Shown here one piece after another: positions 55,001-63,496 of a stretch of DNA of 64,000 bases. The notes under the pieces were generated by a model. The model had not been told where the DNA came from, made no database searches, and was given only the letters and a program-made list of their open reading frames with translations. Position 1 is the first letter of the stretch. Every line of letters begins with the position of its first letter. The stretch comes from Salinicola halimionae (GTDB lineage Bacteria; Pseudomonadota; Gammaproteobacteria; Pseudomonadales; Halomonadaceae), in contig NZ_PZJQ01000005.1 of NCBI RefSeq assembly GCF_003206065.1, forward strand, positions 124,001-188,000, read 5' to 3'. Made by a program: the position numbers and the translations under genes.

Positions 55001-56024
55001 TGCCCGGCCGCGGTACGACGATCAGGTCCGCGTCACGCTGTTCGAAGAGCCGCTGCTGGAAACCACCCGCGCCATGACACAGCGCACCTGGTCGGAGACC
55101 AGCTATCGGATGCAGGCGCTGCGCGATAACCCCGAGGCCGCCAAGAGCGAGTTCGATGGCCTGCTCAACCTGCGTGACCCGGGCCTTTCGGCCAATCCGA
55201 CCTTCGATGTCAACGAGGATATCGCCGCGCCCTACATCCAGACCGGCGTGCGTCCTCGGGTGGCGATCCTGCGCGAGCAGGGCGTCAACGGGCATATGGA
55301 GATGGCGGCGGCATTCGACCATGCCGGTTTCGAAGCGGTCGATGTCCACATGAGCGATATCCTCGCCGGGCGCATCACGCTCGATGACATGAAAGGCCTG
55401 GTCGGCTGTGGCGGCTTCTCCTACGGCGACGTGCTTGGCGCCGGCGGCGGCTGGGCCAAGTCGGCGCTCTACAACCCCCGCGCTCGCGACCAGTTCGCGG
55501 CCTTCTTCGCCCGTGAGGACACTTTCGGTTTCGGCGTCTGCAACGGCTGCCAGATGTTCTCGCAGCTGAAGGAGCTGATTCCGGGTGCCGAGCGCTGGCC
55601 GCGCTTCGTGCGCAACGGCTCCGAGCAGTTCGAGGCGCGCGTATCGATGGTTCAGGTCGAGGAGAGCCCTTCGGTCCTGCTGACCGGTATGGCGGGGTCG
55701 ACCCTGCCGATTGCCGTCGCTCACGGCGAAGGCCAGGCGCTATTCGAGGACAGCGGCCACCTGCGCAGCATGCAGACCAGTGGTCAGATCGCGGTGCGCT
55801 ACATCGATAATGAAGGCCAGGTCACCGCGCGTTATCCGGCCAACCCCAACGGCTCGCCGGCGGGGATTACCGGGCTGACCACGCCTAATGGCCGTGTCAC
55901 CATCATGATGCCGCACCCCGAGCGCGTAGCACGTGCAGTGACCAACTCTTGGCGCCCGTCGGAATGGACGCAGGACGGCGCGTGGATGCGGATGTTCCGC
56001 AACGCGCGGGTCTGGGTGGGTTGA
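52062..56024 (+). CDS. purL: Phosphoribosylformylglycinamidine synthase PurL
   Basis: 1320-aa large-type PurL (E. coli about 1295): FGAR plus ATP and glutamine to FGAM, step four of purine synthesis. N-terminal PurS-like domain, linker with [20 protein letters not shown], two AIRS-like synthetase halves ([36 protein letters not shown]), and a C-terminal glutaminase with Cys in [14 protein letters not shown] and His/Glu in [11 protein letters not shown]. Residues 61-75 are a GFQxH repeat encoded by three 15-bp units (52242-52286), which makes the protein longer than usual. CTGGAGG precedes the ATG. Monocistronic. Confidence 0.95.
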   Translation: MLELQGAPALSAFRHAKLLADLRAVVPEVESLKAHYVHFVDHHDELDDKAHQVLERLLDYGFQSHGFQNHGFQNHEGQGSGEPDRDAPLDGHLFLVVPRIGTISPWSSKATDIAHNCGLEQVERVERGIAYRMTLKSAPSAEAYDVMVSRLHDRMTETVLFDSSDAAKLFSHHQPTPLATVDVLAGGRAALAEANGKLGLALADDEIDYLVDAFQQLGRNPTDVELMMFAQANSEHCRHKIFNADWVIDGEPQTHSLFKMIKNTFEQSGDKVLSAYSDNAAIIEGPTAGRFFPSPQNQVYGATQEPIHILMKVETHNHPTAIAPHPGAATGAGGEIRDEGATGRGGKPKAGLTGFTVSNLRIPEFVQPWEAFDYGKPERIQSALDIMLEGPIGGAAFNNEFGRPNLSGFFRTFELEAVGAGGIERRGYHKPVMLAGGYGNVRDGHVLKGEIPVGAKLIVMGGPAMLIGLGGGAASSMASGTSSEDLDFASVQRDNPEIERRAQEVIDRCWALGDDNPIAFIHDVGAGGLSNALPELVKDGGCGGLFDLRAVPNVEPGMSPLEIWCNEAQERYVLAVTSEQLEAFDALCTRERCPYAVVGEATQAHHLAVRDGHFEADPVDLPMSVLFGKPPKMQRSFEREALKLPGLGLDNLDLREALDRVLRLPTVASKSFLITIGDRSITGQVARDQMVGPWQVPVADCAVTTSSYDTHAGEAMAMGERPPVALIDPAASARLAVAEAITNLAAAPIAQLSDIKLSANWMSAADHVGENQALYDAVHAVGMELCPALGIAVPVGKDSMSMRTAWQVEEGEKSITAPLTLNITGFAPVTDALRTLTPQLRLDQDESDLILIDLGRGQNRLGGSALAQVYGQVGNLCPDLDEAEDLVAFFSVIQGLNADGKLLAYHDRSDGGLIVTLLEMAFAGRGGLEIKLDWLTDDAVGAVDALFSEELGAVIQVNRHDTEFVLAQFAAAGLETCGVIARPRYDDQVRVTLFEEPLLETTRAMTQRTWSETSYRMQALRDNPEAAKSEFDGLLNLRDPGLSANPTFDVNEDIAAPYIQTGVRPRVAILREQGVNGHMEMAAAFDHAGFEAVDVHMSDILAGRITLDDMKGLVGCGGFSYGDVLGAGGGWAKSALYNPRARDQFAAFFAREDTFGFGVCNGCQMFSQLKELIPGAERWPRFVRNGSEQFEARVSMVQVEESPSVLLTGMAGSTLPIAVAHGEGQALFEDSGHLRSMQTSGQIAVRYIDNEGQVTARYPANPNGSPAGITGLTTPNGRVTIMMPHPERVARAVTNSWRPSEWTQDGAWMRMFRNARVWVG
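52242..52286 (+). repeat. Three in-frame 15-bp tandem repeats inside purL
   Basis: GGTTTTCAAAGCCAT, GGTTTTCAAAATCAT and GGTTTTCAAAACCAT encode [15 protein letters not shown] in the N-terminal PurS-like domain, which normally lacks this insert. Confidence 0.92.
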
Positions 56025-56082
56025 TGTAAGGATCGACTGATGTGAAGGTCGATCGACGCCAGAGTTGGCGTGACGATGAAAG

Positions 56083-56126
56083 CCGGCTTGCCCTTGGATC
56101 TATATCACAGGGCAGGCCGGTTTTTT
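56083..56126 (+). terminator. purL terminator
   Basis: 12-bp stem CCGGCTTGCCCT/AGGGCAGGCCGG with one G-U pair and a 14-base loop, followed by six T residues. Confidence 0.85.
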
Positions 56127-56208
56127 ATGGGTGGTTGGACGGGTGGTTGGCTCTATGTTGGTGAGGCTACGACTGACGGCACATTGACTGCCCTTGCGCG
56201 CGTTATTA

Positions 56209-56240
56209 CGAGGGGCAGGCCCCTCGCGCTCCCCTTTTTG
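56209..56240. terminator. Second hairpin with T-run between purL and the ammonia-lyase gene
   Basis: Perfect palindrome CGAGGGGC-AG-GCCCCTCG (56209-56226), then CGCTCCCCTTTTTG. It may be a back-up terminator or the outer flank of the adjoining inverted-repeat element. Confidence 0.55.
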
Positions 56241-56391
56241 ACGCCACAGAACGATGAAATCCCGAGCGTTTGAGCACCAAACTCGGGTCAGCGCCTAGGG
56301 ACATCCCTGTCCCAACGCGCCTCGCGCGACATCCATGTCGCGCGCCCCGGTTTGTGTGCTCATCGCTCGGCATCGTTCTGAATAGGCGTCA
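56239..56391. repeat. 153-bp long inverted-repeat element with two inner hairpins
   Basis: Outer arms TGACGCC...CAGAACGATG (56239-56256) and CATCGTTCTG...GGCGTCA (56371-56391) are complementary apart from a small gap. The arms continue inward as CCGAGCG, TGAGCAC and CAAAC against GTTTG, GTGCTCA and CGCTCGG. Inside are two perfect hairpins: GGGACA-TCCC-TGTCCC (56298-56313) and CGCGCGACAT-CC-ATGTCGCGCG (56323-56344). No coding potential. It sits between convergent genes. It looks like a MITE-like or REP/BIME-type repeat, or a structured RNA; copy number elsewhere is unknown. Confidence 0.8.
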
Positions 56392-56463
56392 TGGGGTGGC
56401 GGCCGTCACCTCAACGAATTTACCAGATGGTTCATCGTCTCCAAGAAAAGGATGGCGAAACTC

Positions 56464-57987
56464 TCATTCATAGAGCGCCCAGTGTCGCGTCCGAATTCTG
56501 TCCAGACAGAGCCTGAGTTCACCATCCAGCGCTCGGTCTTCGACCACCGGGGCGAAATCTTCGCGCAGCGTATCGACCATCTCGGCAAGCGGGGCGGGCA
56601 GAGGATCGCCGCGCAGATGGACGCCCTGCAGCCCGGCGAGCAGGGCAGCGGCGGCGACCTGTTCGGTGAGTTCGAGCACGCGCAGGGCATCGCGGGCGGC
56701 GATGGTGCCCATGCTGACCTTGTCCTGGTTATGACACTCGGTGGAACGCGAAAAGACGCTGGCTGGCATGGTGCCCTTGAGTGCTTCGGCGGCCCAAGCG
56801 GAAGCGCCAATCTGTACCGCCTTGAAGCCGTGATTGATCATCGCGCGTTCGGTTGGGGCGCCGGACAGATTGCTCGGCAGGCCGTGGTTGTAGCGGGTGT
56901 CGACCAGCAATGCGAGCTGGCGGTCGAGCAGATCGGCGACGTTGGCGGTCAACGTCTTGAGGCTGTCCATGGCGAAGGCGATATGCCCGCCGTAGAAATG
57001 CCCGCCATGCATGACGTCACCGGTATCTGGATCGATCAGCGGATTGTCGTTGGCGCTGTTGAGTTCGATCTCGATGAAGCCGCGCAGCCAGCCGAGGCTA
57101 TCCGCCAATACGCCGAGAACATGCGGCGCGCAGCGCAACGAGTAACGATCTTGTAGACGCTGTTGAGGGGCTTCGAGCTCGGTCTGAAGATCCTCGCGCA
57201 GCCACGCCGCCACGCGAGCCTGACCAGGATGCGGCTTGGCCGCGAACAGTCGGGCTTCGAAATGGTTGGAATTGCCGCGCAGGGCGGCCATGTTGAGCGC
57301 GGTAACGCGAGTGGCGAGTTCCAGCAGATATTCCGCTCGGCTGAACGCCTGGCACGCCAGCGCTGTCATCACCGCTGTGCCGTTCATTAGCGCCAGGGGC
57401 TCTTTGGGCCGCAGCGTGAGCGGCTCCCAGCCCAGCTCGGCATGGGCGTCGGCTGCCGTTCGCACTTCACCGCGCCAGATCACCTCGCGCTCACCACAGA
57501 GCATGGCCGCCACATAGGAAAGCGGGGTCAAGTCGCCGCTGGCACCGACCGAGCCTTCTTCGGGAATGCGGGGCAGCAGGTCTTCCTGCAGGCAGGCCTG
57601 CAGCCGTTCGAGCAGCGCGAAGCGTACGCCGGAGACGCCCTGACACAGCGATTGCAACCGCGCGGCGAGCACGGCACGTGCGGCTTCGGGTTCAAGGTAT
57701 CGACCCAGGCCGCAACCGTGAAAGGTGTAGAGCTGACGCGGCAGCGCTTCGACCTGGGAAAGCGGAATGGTCGTGACGCAGGAGTCGCCATAGCCGGTGG
57801 TGATGCCGTAGATCTGCCCCTCGCGATCGAGCAGGCCGTCGACAATCGCCGCGCCCCGATCGATCCGCGCGCGCCACTGCGGGTCGGTATCCAGCGCCGG
57901 TTCGGCGCGGCGTTCGGCCAGAGCGATGACGGATTCAATGGATAGCGGCGCTGGGCCGAAGGTGATCTGCGGAGCATTCGGAGTCAT
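56464..57987 (-). CDS. HAL/PAL/TAL family aromatic amino acid ammonia-lyase
   Basis: 507-aa MIO-dependent lyase that removes ammonia from histidine, phenylalanine or tyrosine. The self-cyclising Ala149-Ser150-Gly151 lies in GSVGASGDLTPLSYVAAM; the catalytic Tyr60 lies in IYGITTGYGDS. Conserved NGTAVMTALAC, SANDNPLID and FSRSTECHNQDKVSMG are present. The selectivity loop reads FHGCG (residues 90-94), unlike the usual SH of histidase, so hut-type histidine degradation is doubtful. No hut genes surround it. ATG at 57987. Substrate undecided. Confidence 0.85.
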   Translation of the reverse strand: MTPNAPQITFGPAPLSIESVIALAERRAEPALDTDPQWRARIDRGAAIVDGLLDREGQIYGITTGYGDSCVTTIPLSQVEALPRQLYTFHGCGLGRYLEPEAARAVLAARLQSLCQGVSGVRFALLERLQACLQEDLLPRIPEEGSVGASGDLTPLSYVAAMLCGEREVIWRGEVRTAADAHAELGWEPLTLRPKEPLALMNGTAVMTALACQAFSRAEYLLELATRVTALNMAALRGNSNHFEARLFAAKPHPGQARVAAWLREDLQTELEAPQQRLQDRYSLRCAPHVLGVLADSLGWLRGFIEIELNSANDNPLIDPDTGDVMHGGHFYGGHIAFAMDSLKTLTANVADLLDRQLALLVDTRYNHGLPSNLSGAPTERAMINHGFKAVQIGASAWAAEALKGTMPASVFSRSTECHNQDKVSMGTIAARDALRVLELTEQVAAAALLAGLQGVHLRGDPLPAPLAEMVDTLREDFAPVVEDRALDGELRLCLDRIRTRHWALYE

Positions 57988-58104
57988 GCAACGGCGTCCG
58001 TTTGGGTTCAGGAGACGCCGAGTGTAGCCGCGGGCGATGCCACGCGGCTAGCGGATGCCATCAGGCGGTGGCATCAGGTAACGATATCGCGAAGCGGTAC
58101 TGAC

Positions 58105-58419
58105 TTATTCGGGACGAAGAGCCGTGTAGAAGAAGCGTACCGAGGGGTCGCCCGCGATCAGCGGTGCGGAGCCTTCCTTGAACGGCGCATAGTGTGGCAT
58201 CTGGGTGTGATGCTCGAAGGCGGCGCGGTCGCGATAAACCTCATGGAGGACGACCACGTCTTCGCTGCCTTCCGGCGTCAGCACGTCGAATGCCAGGCAA
58301 CCTTCCTCGTTGGCCAAGGATTCACTGGCATCGTTGTGGGCGAGGGCGAGAAACGCGGGCACTTGCCCGGCCTTGATCTGAAACTCGGCGAGGACAACGA
58401 AGTAAGTCGTGTCGGCCAT
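58105..58419 (-). CDS. YgiN/ABM-type small monooxygenase
   Basis: 104-aa ferredoxin-like dimeric alpha/beta barrel protein of the antibiotic-biosynthesis-monooxygenase family: YFVVLAEFQIKAGQVPAFLALA, NEEGCLAFDVL, VVLHEVYRDRAAFEHHTQMPHYAPF. Relatives act on quinols or as cofactor-free oxygenases. The ATG at 58419 has AAGGAGATC upstream and is preferred to 58440. No partner gene reveals the substrate. Confidence 0.85.
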   Translation of the reverse strand: MADTTYFVVLAEFQIKAGQVPAFLALAHNDASESLANEEGCLAFDVLTPEGSEDVVVLHEVYRDRAAFEHHTQMPHYAPFKEGSAPLIAGDPSVRFFYTALRPE

Positions 58420-58496
58420 GGTGATCTCCTTGTCGGACATGTCATCGATAACGGCAGTCTAGACACCCTGCCACAAGGGCGAAAGCGGCATGCGCC

Positions 58497-58928
58497 TCAA
58501 TGCACGCGCGGCGCTTCACCCATGCCCAGACGTTCCTGAAATTCGGCCACTGCGCTCTTGAGGAGTTCCAGTAGTCCGGGGATCAGCGCCACGCCCTGGT
58601 CCGGCCCCTCGACGAACTGCTCGACGCTGACGTGCACGGCTTCGTTATGCACGACCAGCTTGGCGGCTTTCAGGATATTCATCACATCGTTGGCGGTTTC
58701 CAGCAGCAGCGTGCGGTTGGCGGCGTCTGCAGCCTGCCACACGCCAGGCAGCATCAACTGGAAGAAAGCTGGCTCGTCTGCAGCGACCACCAGAACGAAC
58801 TCCAGATGGTCCTGGCGAATGCGTGCGGCCTGATCGTCCATCGCTTCGATGTCGATCTCCATCGCACGCAGTTTTTCGATATAACGTTCGAGCGGCGTGT
58901 TGGGTTCGAGGGGGGTGTTGGCCTGCAT
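58497..58928 (-). CDS. Small protein of unknown function
   Basis: 143-aa cytosolic, acidic, probably helical protein: LERYIEKLRAMEIDIEAMDDQAARIRQDHLEFVL, LMLPGVWQAADAANRTLLLETANDVMNILK, and a C-terminal helix KSAVAEFQERLGMG. No motif I can place. The ATG at 58928 (MQANTPLEP) has CGGAG upstream; 58952 is possible. It follows the DeoR gene on the same strand after about 80 bp and precedes the monooxygenase gene by about 78 bp. Confidence 0.65.
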   Translation of the reverse strand: MQANTPLEPNTPLERYIEKLRAMEIDIEAMDDQAARIRQDHLEFVLVVAADEPAFFQLMLPGVWQAADAANRTLLLETANDVMNILKAAKLVVHNEAVHVSVEQFVEGPDQGVALIPGLLELLKSAVAEFQERLGMGEAPRVH

Positions 58929-59007
58929 GAAGGCACTCCGGACGAGAATCATGACGAAGACGCGGTGGCGCCGATGACCTTCATTGTAAGGGAGAGCGCC
59001 GCAGCGG

Positions 59008-59772
59008 TCAGGTTGATACCGTCGGGTTCAGCACGGTGGCTCCCAACGCCTTGAACACGTCACTTCGCGCATCGGCGGCGTCGGTGATCAGCGTCCAGTG
59101 CGGAGGGAAGGCGGTCCAGTGCTGCTGGCTGGCCCGACCCAGCTTGGTGGCGTCCGCCATGATATAGACTTCGGCCGCGCGTGCGATCATCGCCTCCTTG
59201 AGCCACGCCTGTTCAGGACTCGCTTCGCAGAGCCCCAGCTCGGTGACGCCATCGGCGCTCAGAAACAGCCGGTCGACCGTCAGCCGGGAAAGCGCCGCGT
59301 GCGCCAGCGGGCCATAGACCGTCATGCTCGAGGCGCGCAGATCCCCGCCGAGCACGGTCGTATGCCCTTCCGGCAATTGCATAAGGTAAGGCAGCGCCGC
59401 CATGTTGTTGGTCACCACGTGAAGGCCGCGACGCTCGTTGAGCCGGGCCGCCAATGCGGCGGTGGTGGTGCCGCCGTCCAGTAGTACGGTGTCGTTGTCT
59501 TCGACACAGTCCAGCGCGCAATCGGCCAGTCGGGCCTTGACGTCACCCTGACGCGTACGTCGCTGTTCCAGGGTCAGCTCGGGTTCGCGATGGCCGATAT
59601 GGGCCGCGGCGCCCCCGTAGGTGCGAACCAGCAGGCCCTGATCCGACAGCGCGCCAAGATCACGACGCGCTGTCGCCTCGGAGATAGTGAAATGCTGGCA
59701 GAGCGCGTCGATGCTGGTGATGCCCGACAGCACCGCATCCAGCATCGCCTGGCGACGTTTGGCGACTTTCAT
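59008..59772 (-). CDS. DeoR/GlpR family transcriptional repressor
   Basis: 254-aa sugar-type repressor. N-terminal DeoR winged HTH (RRQAMLDAVLSGITSIDALCQHFTISEATARRDLGAL, with the SxxTxRRDL recognition helix) and a C-terminal sugar-phosphate-isomerase-like sensor with DGGTTTAALAARL, VVTNNMAAL and ADATKLGR. It is the last gene of the acid-sugar cluster and probably represses it, with a phosphorylated four-carbon acid as inducer. AGGGAATC precedes the ATG. A 15-bp palindrome upstream of the kinase gene is a candidate operator. Confidence 0.9.
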   Translation of the reverse strand: MKVAKRRQAMLDAVLSGITSIDALCQHFTISEATARRDLGALSDQGLLVRTYGGAAAHIGHREPELTLEQRRTRQGDVKARLADCALDCVEDNDTVLLDGGTTTAALAARLNERRGLHVVTNNMAALPYLMQLPEGHTTVLGGDLRASSMTVYGPLAHAALSRLTVDRLFLSADGVTELGLCEASPEQAWLKEAMIARAAEVYIMADATKLGRASQQHWTAFPPHWTLITDAADARSDVFKALGATVLNPTVST

Positions 59773-59919
59773 GGTGATTCCCTGGGGTCGACCAGCGCGA
59801 CGCGCTGGCTCGGCCTCTTCGTGGCTGGCGATATTTCGCCGGTCATTGTGCCACCGTTACCGAGAATGACGCATCTCGGGTCTCCCTTGAATTCGAACGG
59901 GAAGTCGGGGCAAACGGCT

Positions 59920-60825
59920 TCATTCGCTCAGAGACGTATGGTGGCGCGCCGCGACGATGTCGGAGAGCTCGGGCACGTACTTCTCGCCGTCACCCTGGGA
60001 TTCGGCGCTGGCGTAGAGATCGCGAACGGCTTTGGCGACACCGGCATCGACGTTCATCGCCTCGGCCAGCGACGCGAGGTAGCGGGTGTCCTTGTGAGCG
60101 TTGGCCAGGGTGAATCGATGGGCATTGCGATCACGCTCGAGCACGTACTGAAAGAAGGTCTGATAGAAGCCGCTGTCCATGCGCGAGCCGCGAATGACGC
60201 TGTCGAAGGTCTGCGGCGTGATGCCGGCCTTGGCGCCGATGGTCAACGCTTCGGCGAAGATCGCCCCGTAGCCCATGGCGAGGAAGTTGTTGAGCAGCTT
60301 CATGGTATGGCCGGCGCCGACCGGGCCGACATGCAGAATCCTGGCGGCCCAGGTCTCCATCACCGGGCGTACGCGTTCGAGGGTGGCATCGTCGGCACCC
60401 ACGATCGCCTGCAGTTCACCGGTCTCTGCCTGGGCCGGCGTACCGCCCAGGGGCGCGTCGATCAGGGCGATACCGTCCTCGCTCAGCGAGGACGCCAGCT
60501 CGCGGGTTACCGTGGGTTCGGAAGTCGAGCAGTCGACGATCAACAGGCCCTCGCGGCCGGCATTTCTGGCCCCGGCCCGGATCCCTTCGTCACCGTCGAT
60601 CAGTGCCTTGACCTGCGGCGCACCGGTCACGCACAGAAAGACGATATCGCATTGGGCACCCAGCGCTGCAGCGTTGCTGACCTCTTCGGCGCCCTTGGCA
60701 ACCAGATCGTCGATGGGCTGGCGGTTGCGATGGGCCAGTACCTTGAGCGGATGGCCCGCTTTAAGGATGTTGGCGGCCATACCGGCCCCCATGAATCCCA
60801 GTCCTGCAAAACCGATGATGGGCAT
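59920..60825 (-). CDS. 3-hydroxyacid dehydrogenase family enzyme (LtnD/GarR-like)
   Basis: 301-aa NAD(P)-dependent beta-hydroxyacid dehydrogenase. GxGxxG is at residues 8-13 (GLGFMG); DAPLGGTPAQAETGELQAIVG and GAGHTMKLLNNFL carry the conserved substrate and catalytic-lysine motifs. Beside an acid-sugar kinase, an L-threonate (LtnD) or tartronate semialdehyde-type substrate is likely. The start at 60825 is set by GAGGAGAAAGAG; the upstream ATG at 60852 would add nine residues. Second gene of the cluster. Confidence 0.85.
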   Translation of the reverse strand: MPIIGFAGLGFMGAGMAANILKAGHPLKVLAHRNRQPIDDLVAKGAEEVSNAAALGAQCDIVFLCVTGAPQVKALIDGDEGIRAGARNAGREGLLIVDCSTSEPTVTRELASSLSEDGIALIDAPLGGTPAQAETGELQAIVGADDATLERVRPVMETWAARILHVGPVGAGHTMKLLNNFLAMGYGAIFAEALTIGAKAGITPQTFDSVIRGSRMDSGFYQTFFQYVLERDRNAHRFTLANAHKDTRYLASLAEAMNVDAGVAKAVRDLYASAESQGDGEKYVPELSDIVAARHHTSLSE

Positions 60826-60883
60826 CTCTTTCTCCTCAGCAGTGATAGTCATGAACGCGATGAAATGGCGTCAGTGATCCGGC

Positions 60884-63259
60884 CTATTTGGCAGTGTTGC
60901 GGCTGGCCAGCTCGACCGCCTGGCGCAGCGCCTCGATCAGACTGCGATCGTCGGCGATGCCTTTTCCGGCGATATCGAACGCGGTGCCGTGGTCGACCGA
61001 GGTGCGCACCACCGGCAGACCGACGGTGACGTTGACGCCCGCTTCGAGCCCCATCACCTTGACCGGACCGTGGCCCTGATCGTGATACATCGCCACCACG
61101 CAGTCGAAATCGCCGCGACCGGCGCGGAAGAATAGGGTATCGGCAGGCAGCGGACCTTCGACGTTCCAGCCCCGCTGGCGCAGCGCCTCGATCGCCGGCA
61201 CGATCTTCTCCTCCTCCTCACCATAGCCGAACAATCCGTTCTCGCCGGCATGAGGGTTGATGCCGCAAACGGCAATGCGCGGATCGGTCTGCCCGGCGCG
61301 TGCCAGCGTTTCGTGGGCGCGCTCGATGGTGCGGGTGACCAGTCCCGGTTCGATCCGGGCGATGGCATCGATGATGCCGATATGAGTGGTGACGTGGATC
61401 ACCTTCATCTTCGGTGTCACCAGCATCATCGAGACTTCCTCGGTGCCAGTGAGATGCGCCAGCAATTCGGTGTGGCCCGGGAACACGTGGCCACCGGCAT
61501 GCAGCGCTTCCTTGTTGAGCGGTGCGGTACAGATCGCATCGAGCTCGCCGGCTTCGATCAGTTCCACGGTCTTGGCGATGTACTGATAGGCGGCATCGCC
61601 GGCGATCGGCGAGACCTTGCCCCAGGGCAGATCGGCGGGAATCAGGCCGAGGTCGATGCACTCGAGGGTGCCGCGCTCGAACCGCGCCTGGGCGGGGGCG
61701 TCGACGACATGCAGCTCGAGCGTCGAACCGACGATCTCTATGGCCTGACGCAGGCGATCGGCGTCGCCGATGACCAGCGGCCGGCAGGTGTCGTGGACGG
61801 CGTCCTGGGCGAGCGCCTTGACGATGATTTCCGGGCCGACGCCGGCGGCGTCTCCCATGGTGATACCGATGATGGGGCGATCGCTCATGCTCGTATCCTC
61901 TGCTGAGTCTTGAAAGTGGGTGACGGATTCACTGTGGGTGGCGACTGTCCCGTGGGTAGCGGATCCCGGGTCGTGCCAGACCCGCTGGAAGGCTTCGGAA
62001 TCACCGAAGCCGCCGGCCTTGGTGATTACCTCCAGGGGCCGCTCGCCATGGCGGGTCACAAGCCGGGCCATGCCGGTATCGGGGGCGTCGATCAGCGTCA
62101 ACCGGGTGATGTCCGCGGCCATCAATATGGCCCGGGCGGTGGCGCCACCCGTGGCGATCAGCCGATCGACCGCGGCCAGATGCGGGGCGAGCATCACGCC
62201 GAGTTCGGCGCTGAGGCGCGGCCCATCCGCGGCGTTGCGATCCTCGTTCTGGGCCAGACGAACCATGACGTCCTCACCCGCCTGCAGCCTTTCCCCGATA
62301 CGGTGAGAGAGACGCTGGGAGATCGACGCCAGCGCGGGCGACGACGAGGTCTCTTCCGTCTCGCCGAACAGCTCGGCCGGGGTGATCTCCACGACTGCGA
62401 GGTCGGGGTTGGCGGCCACCAACGCGTCGGCCTGAACGTGCGAGATACCGCTCATGCTGCCGATCACGATCAACGTCGGGCGTCGACGTGGGGCACGGGC
62501 GGAAGGGGCCTCGGCCGGCGTACCGGTGAGCCCCAGCGCATCCGGCAGGACCAGGCCCAGCCCGGCCGAACCGACCCAGAAGACGTTGTCTAGAGAGGTG
62601 GTCAGCGCGGCCAGACGCCGCAGGTCGGCATCGGTCAGGGCGTCGCAGACGACGGCTTCGACACCTTCCTGCTGATACTGCCGCAGCATGTTCGAGACCA
62701 TCGCATCCGTTTCATAGAGCGTTGCCAGGTCGAGGTGACGCGTGGTCAGCGCCGCGCCTTCCAGCATCTCGACCAGATCGGCGCGGCCGCGGATGCCTTC
62801 GTTGGTCCAGACCTCGGTCTCCTCGACCGGGCGTTCGTGTAGCCACTGGCGGCCGGCCCGGGTGGTGCGTCCTGTGGCCGGGTAAGCCGGGGCGACGATG
62901 GCCATGCCGGCGCTTGGCACCAGACTCGCGATCTCGGCGGCGACGTTGCCACGCAGGGTCGAATCGATCTTCTTGAATAGATAGCGATAGCGCCCCTGCC
63001 ACTGATTCAGACAGTCGCGATGACGCTCTACCGCCTGCTGTGGGGAGCTGGCTCGCGAGTCGAGATCGATGGCGACGGCATTGGCGCTGGCACTGATCCT
63101 CCCCGAAGCGGAGAGCATGACTTGCGTCGAGAGCCCTTGTCGGGTGCAGCCAATCGCCGAATCGGCGGTGCCGGTCAGATCATCGGCCAGAATGAGCAGG
63201 GATGTCTGATCGGCCATCGAGGGCGGATCGGACAGGTGCGAAGCAGGCGCTATCGTCAT
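60884..63259 (-). CDS. Fused four-carbon acid-sugar kinase (DUF1537) and PdxA2-type dehydrogenase
   Basis: 791 aa if started at 63259. Residues ~20-430 are a DUF1537 kinase (LLILADDLTGTADSA, KKIDSTLRGNVAAEI, C-terminal ATP site RLIATGGATARAIL). Residues 458-791 are a PdxA-family dehydrogenase (ITMGDAAGVGPEIIVKAL, FPGHTELLA, MYHDQGHGPVKV, SVDHGTAFDIAG). In known D-threonate/D-erythronate routes the kinase (DtnK/DenK) and PdxA2 are separate and act in turn, giving the 4-phosphate and then dihydroxyacetone phosphate plus CO2. Here no stop separates them, but an internal ATG at 61888 keeps its own AGAGGA, so free PdxA2 (334 aa) may also be made. Start uncertain: 63217 is an alternative; 63340 would swallow the palindrome. 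Confidence 0.88.
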   Translation of the reverse strand: MTIAPASHLSDPPSMADQTSLLILADDLTGTADSAIGCTRQGLSTQVMLSASGRISASANAVAIDLDSRASSPQQAVERHRDCLNQWQGRYRYLFKKIDSTLRGNVAAEIASLVPSAGMAIVAPAYPATGRTTRAGRQWLHERPVEETEVWTNEGIRGRADLVEMLEGAALTTRHLDLATLYETDAMVSNMLRQYQQEGVEAVVCDALTDADLRRLAALTTSLDNVFWVGSAGLGLVLPDALGLTGTPAEAPSARAPRRRPTLIVIGSMSGISHVQADALVAANPDLAVVEITPAELFGETEETSSSPALASISQRLSHRIGERLQAGEDVMVRLAQNEDRNAADGPRLSAELGVMLAPHLAAVDRLIATGGATARAILMAADITRLTLIDAPDTGMARLVTRHGERPLEVITKAGGFGDSEAFQRVWHDPGSATHGTVATHSESVTHFQDSAEDTSMSDRPIIGITMGDAAGVGPEIIVKALAQDAVHDTCRPLVIGDADRLRQAIEIVGSTLELHVVDAPAQARFERGTLECIDLGLIPADLPWGKVSPIAGDAAYQYIAKTVELIEAGELDAICTAPLNKEALHAGGHVFPGHTELLAHLTGTEEVSMMLVTPKMKVIHVTTHIGIIDAIARIEPGLVTRTIERAHETLARAGQTDPRIAVCGINPHAGENGLFGYGEEEEKIVPAIEALRQRGWNVEGPLPADTLFFRAGRGDFDCVVAMYHDQGHGPVKVMGLEAGVNVTVGLPVVRTSVDHGTAFDIAGKGIADDRSLIEALRQAVELASRNTAK

Positions 63260-63296
63260 GGTTATGATTGAACCGATTAAATATTTCCGTATAAAT

Positions 63297-63311
63297 TGAT
63301 CGATTCGATCA
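63297..63311. promoter_or_regulatory. Candidate operator of the acid-sugar cluster
   Basis: Perfect 15-bp palindrome TGATCGA-T-TCGATCA in AT-rich DNA 38 bp upstream of the likely kinase-dehydrogenase start, flanked on both sides by ATAAAT. Position suits a repressor site; the DeoR protein encoded in the cluster is the obvious candidate. Confidence 0.6.
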
Positions 63312-63401
63312 TAAATGGCAAGTCGACGAAGGTGGAACACGACCCGCCATGAACATGAACACGCGTGGCCACCAACCGGAAAACGAGGCCGAATTCAGTT
63401 C

Positions 63402-63485
63402 ACTGACTCAGCCAGTGACTCAGCCAGTGACTTGGTCAGTGATTCAGAAAGTGATTGGGCTGGTGATTCGGCCAGCGATTCGTCC
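63402..63485. repeat. Seven 12-bp tandem repeats beside the larC stop
   Basis: Units: ACTGACTCAGCC, AGTGACTCAGCC, AGTGACTTGGTC, AGTGATTCAGAA, AGTGATTGGGCT, GGTGATTCGGCC and AGCGATTCGTCC. The array lies 11 bp beyond the larC stop. On the minus strand, in the same frame as larC, it would encode a tetrapeptide repeat (ESLA-like); on the plus strand an SDSA-like repeat. Confidence 0.9.
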
Positions 63486-63496
63486 ATATCAGGGTT

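Noticed and set aside
54264-55724. 486-codon minus-strand frame inside purL
   Set aside because: Shadow frame of the highly conserved purL coding sequence.
59590-61029. 479-codon plus-strand frame across the DeoR and dehydrogenase genes
   Set aside because: Antisense to two well-supported genes.
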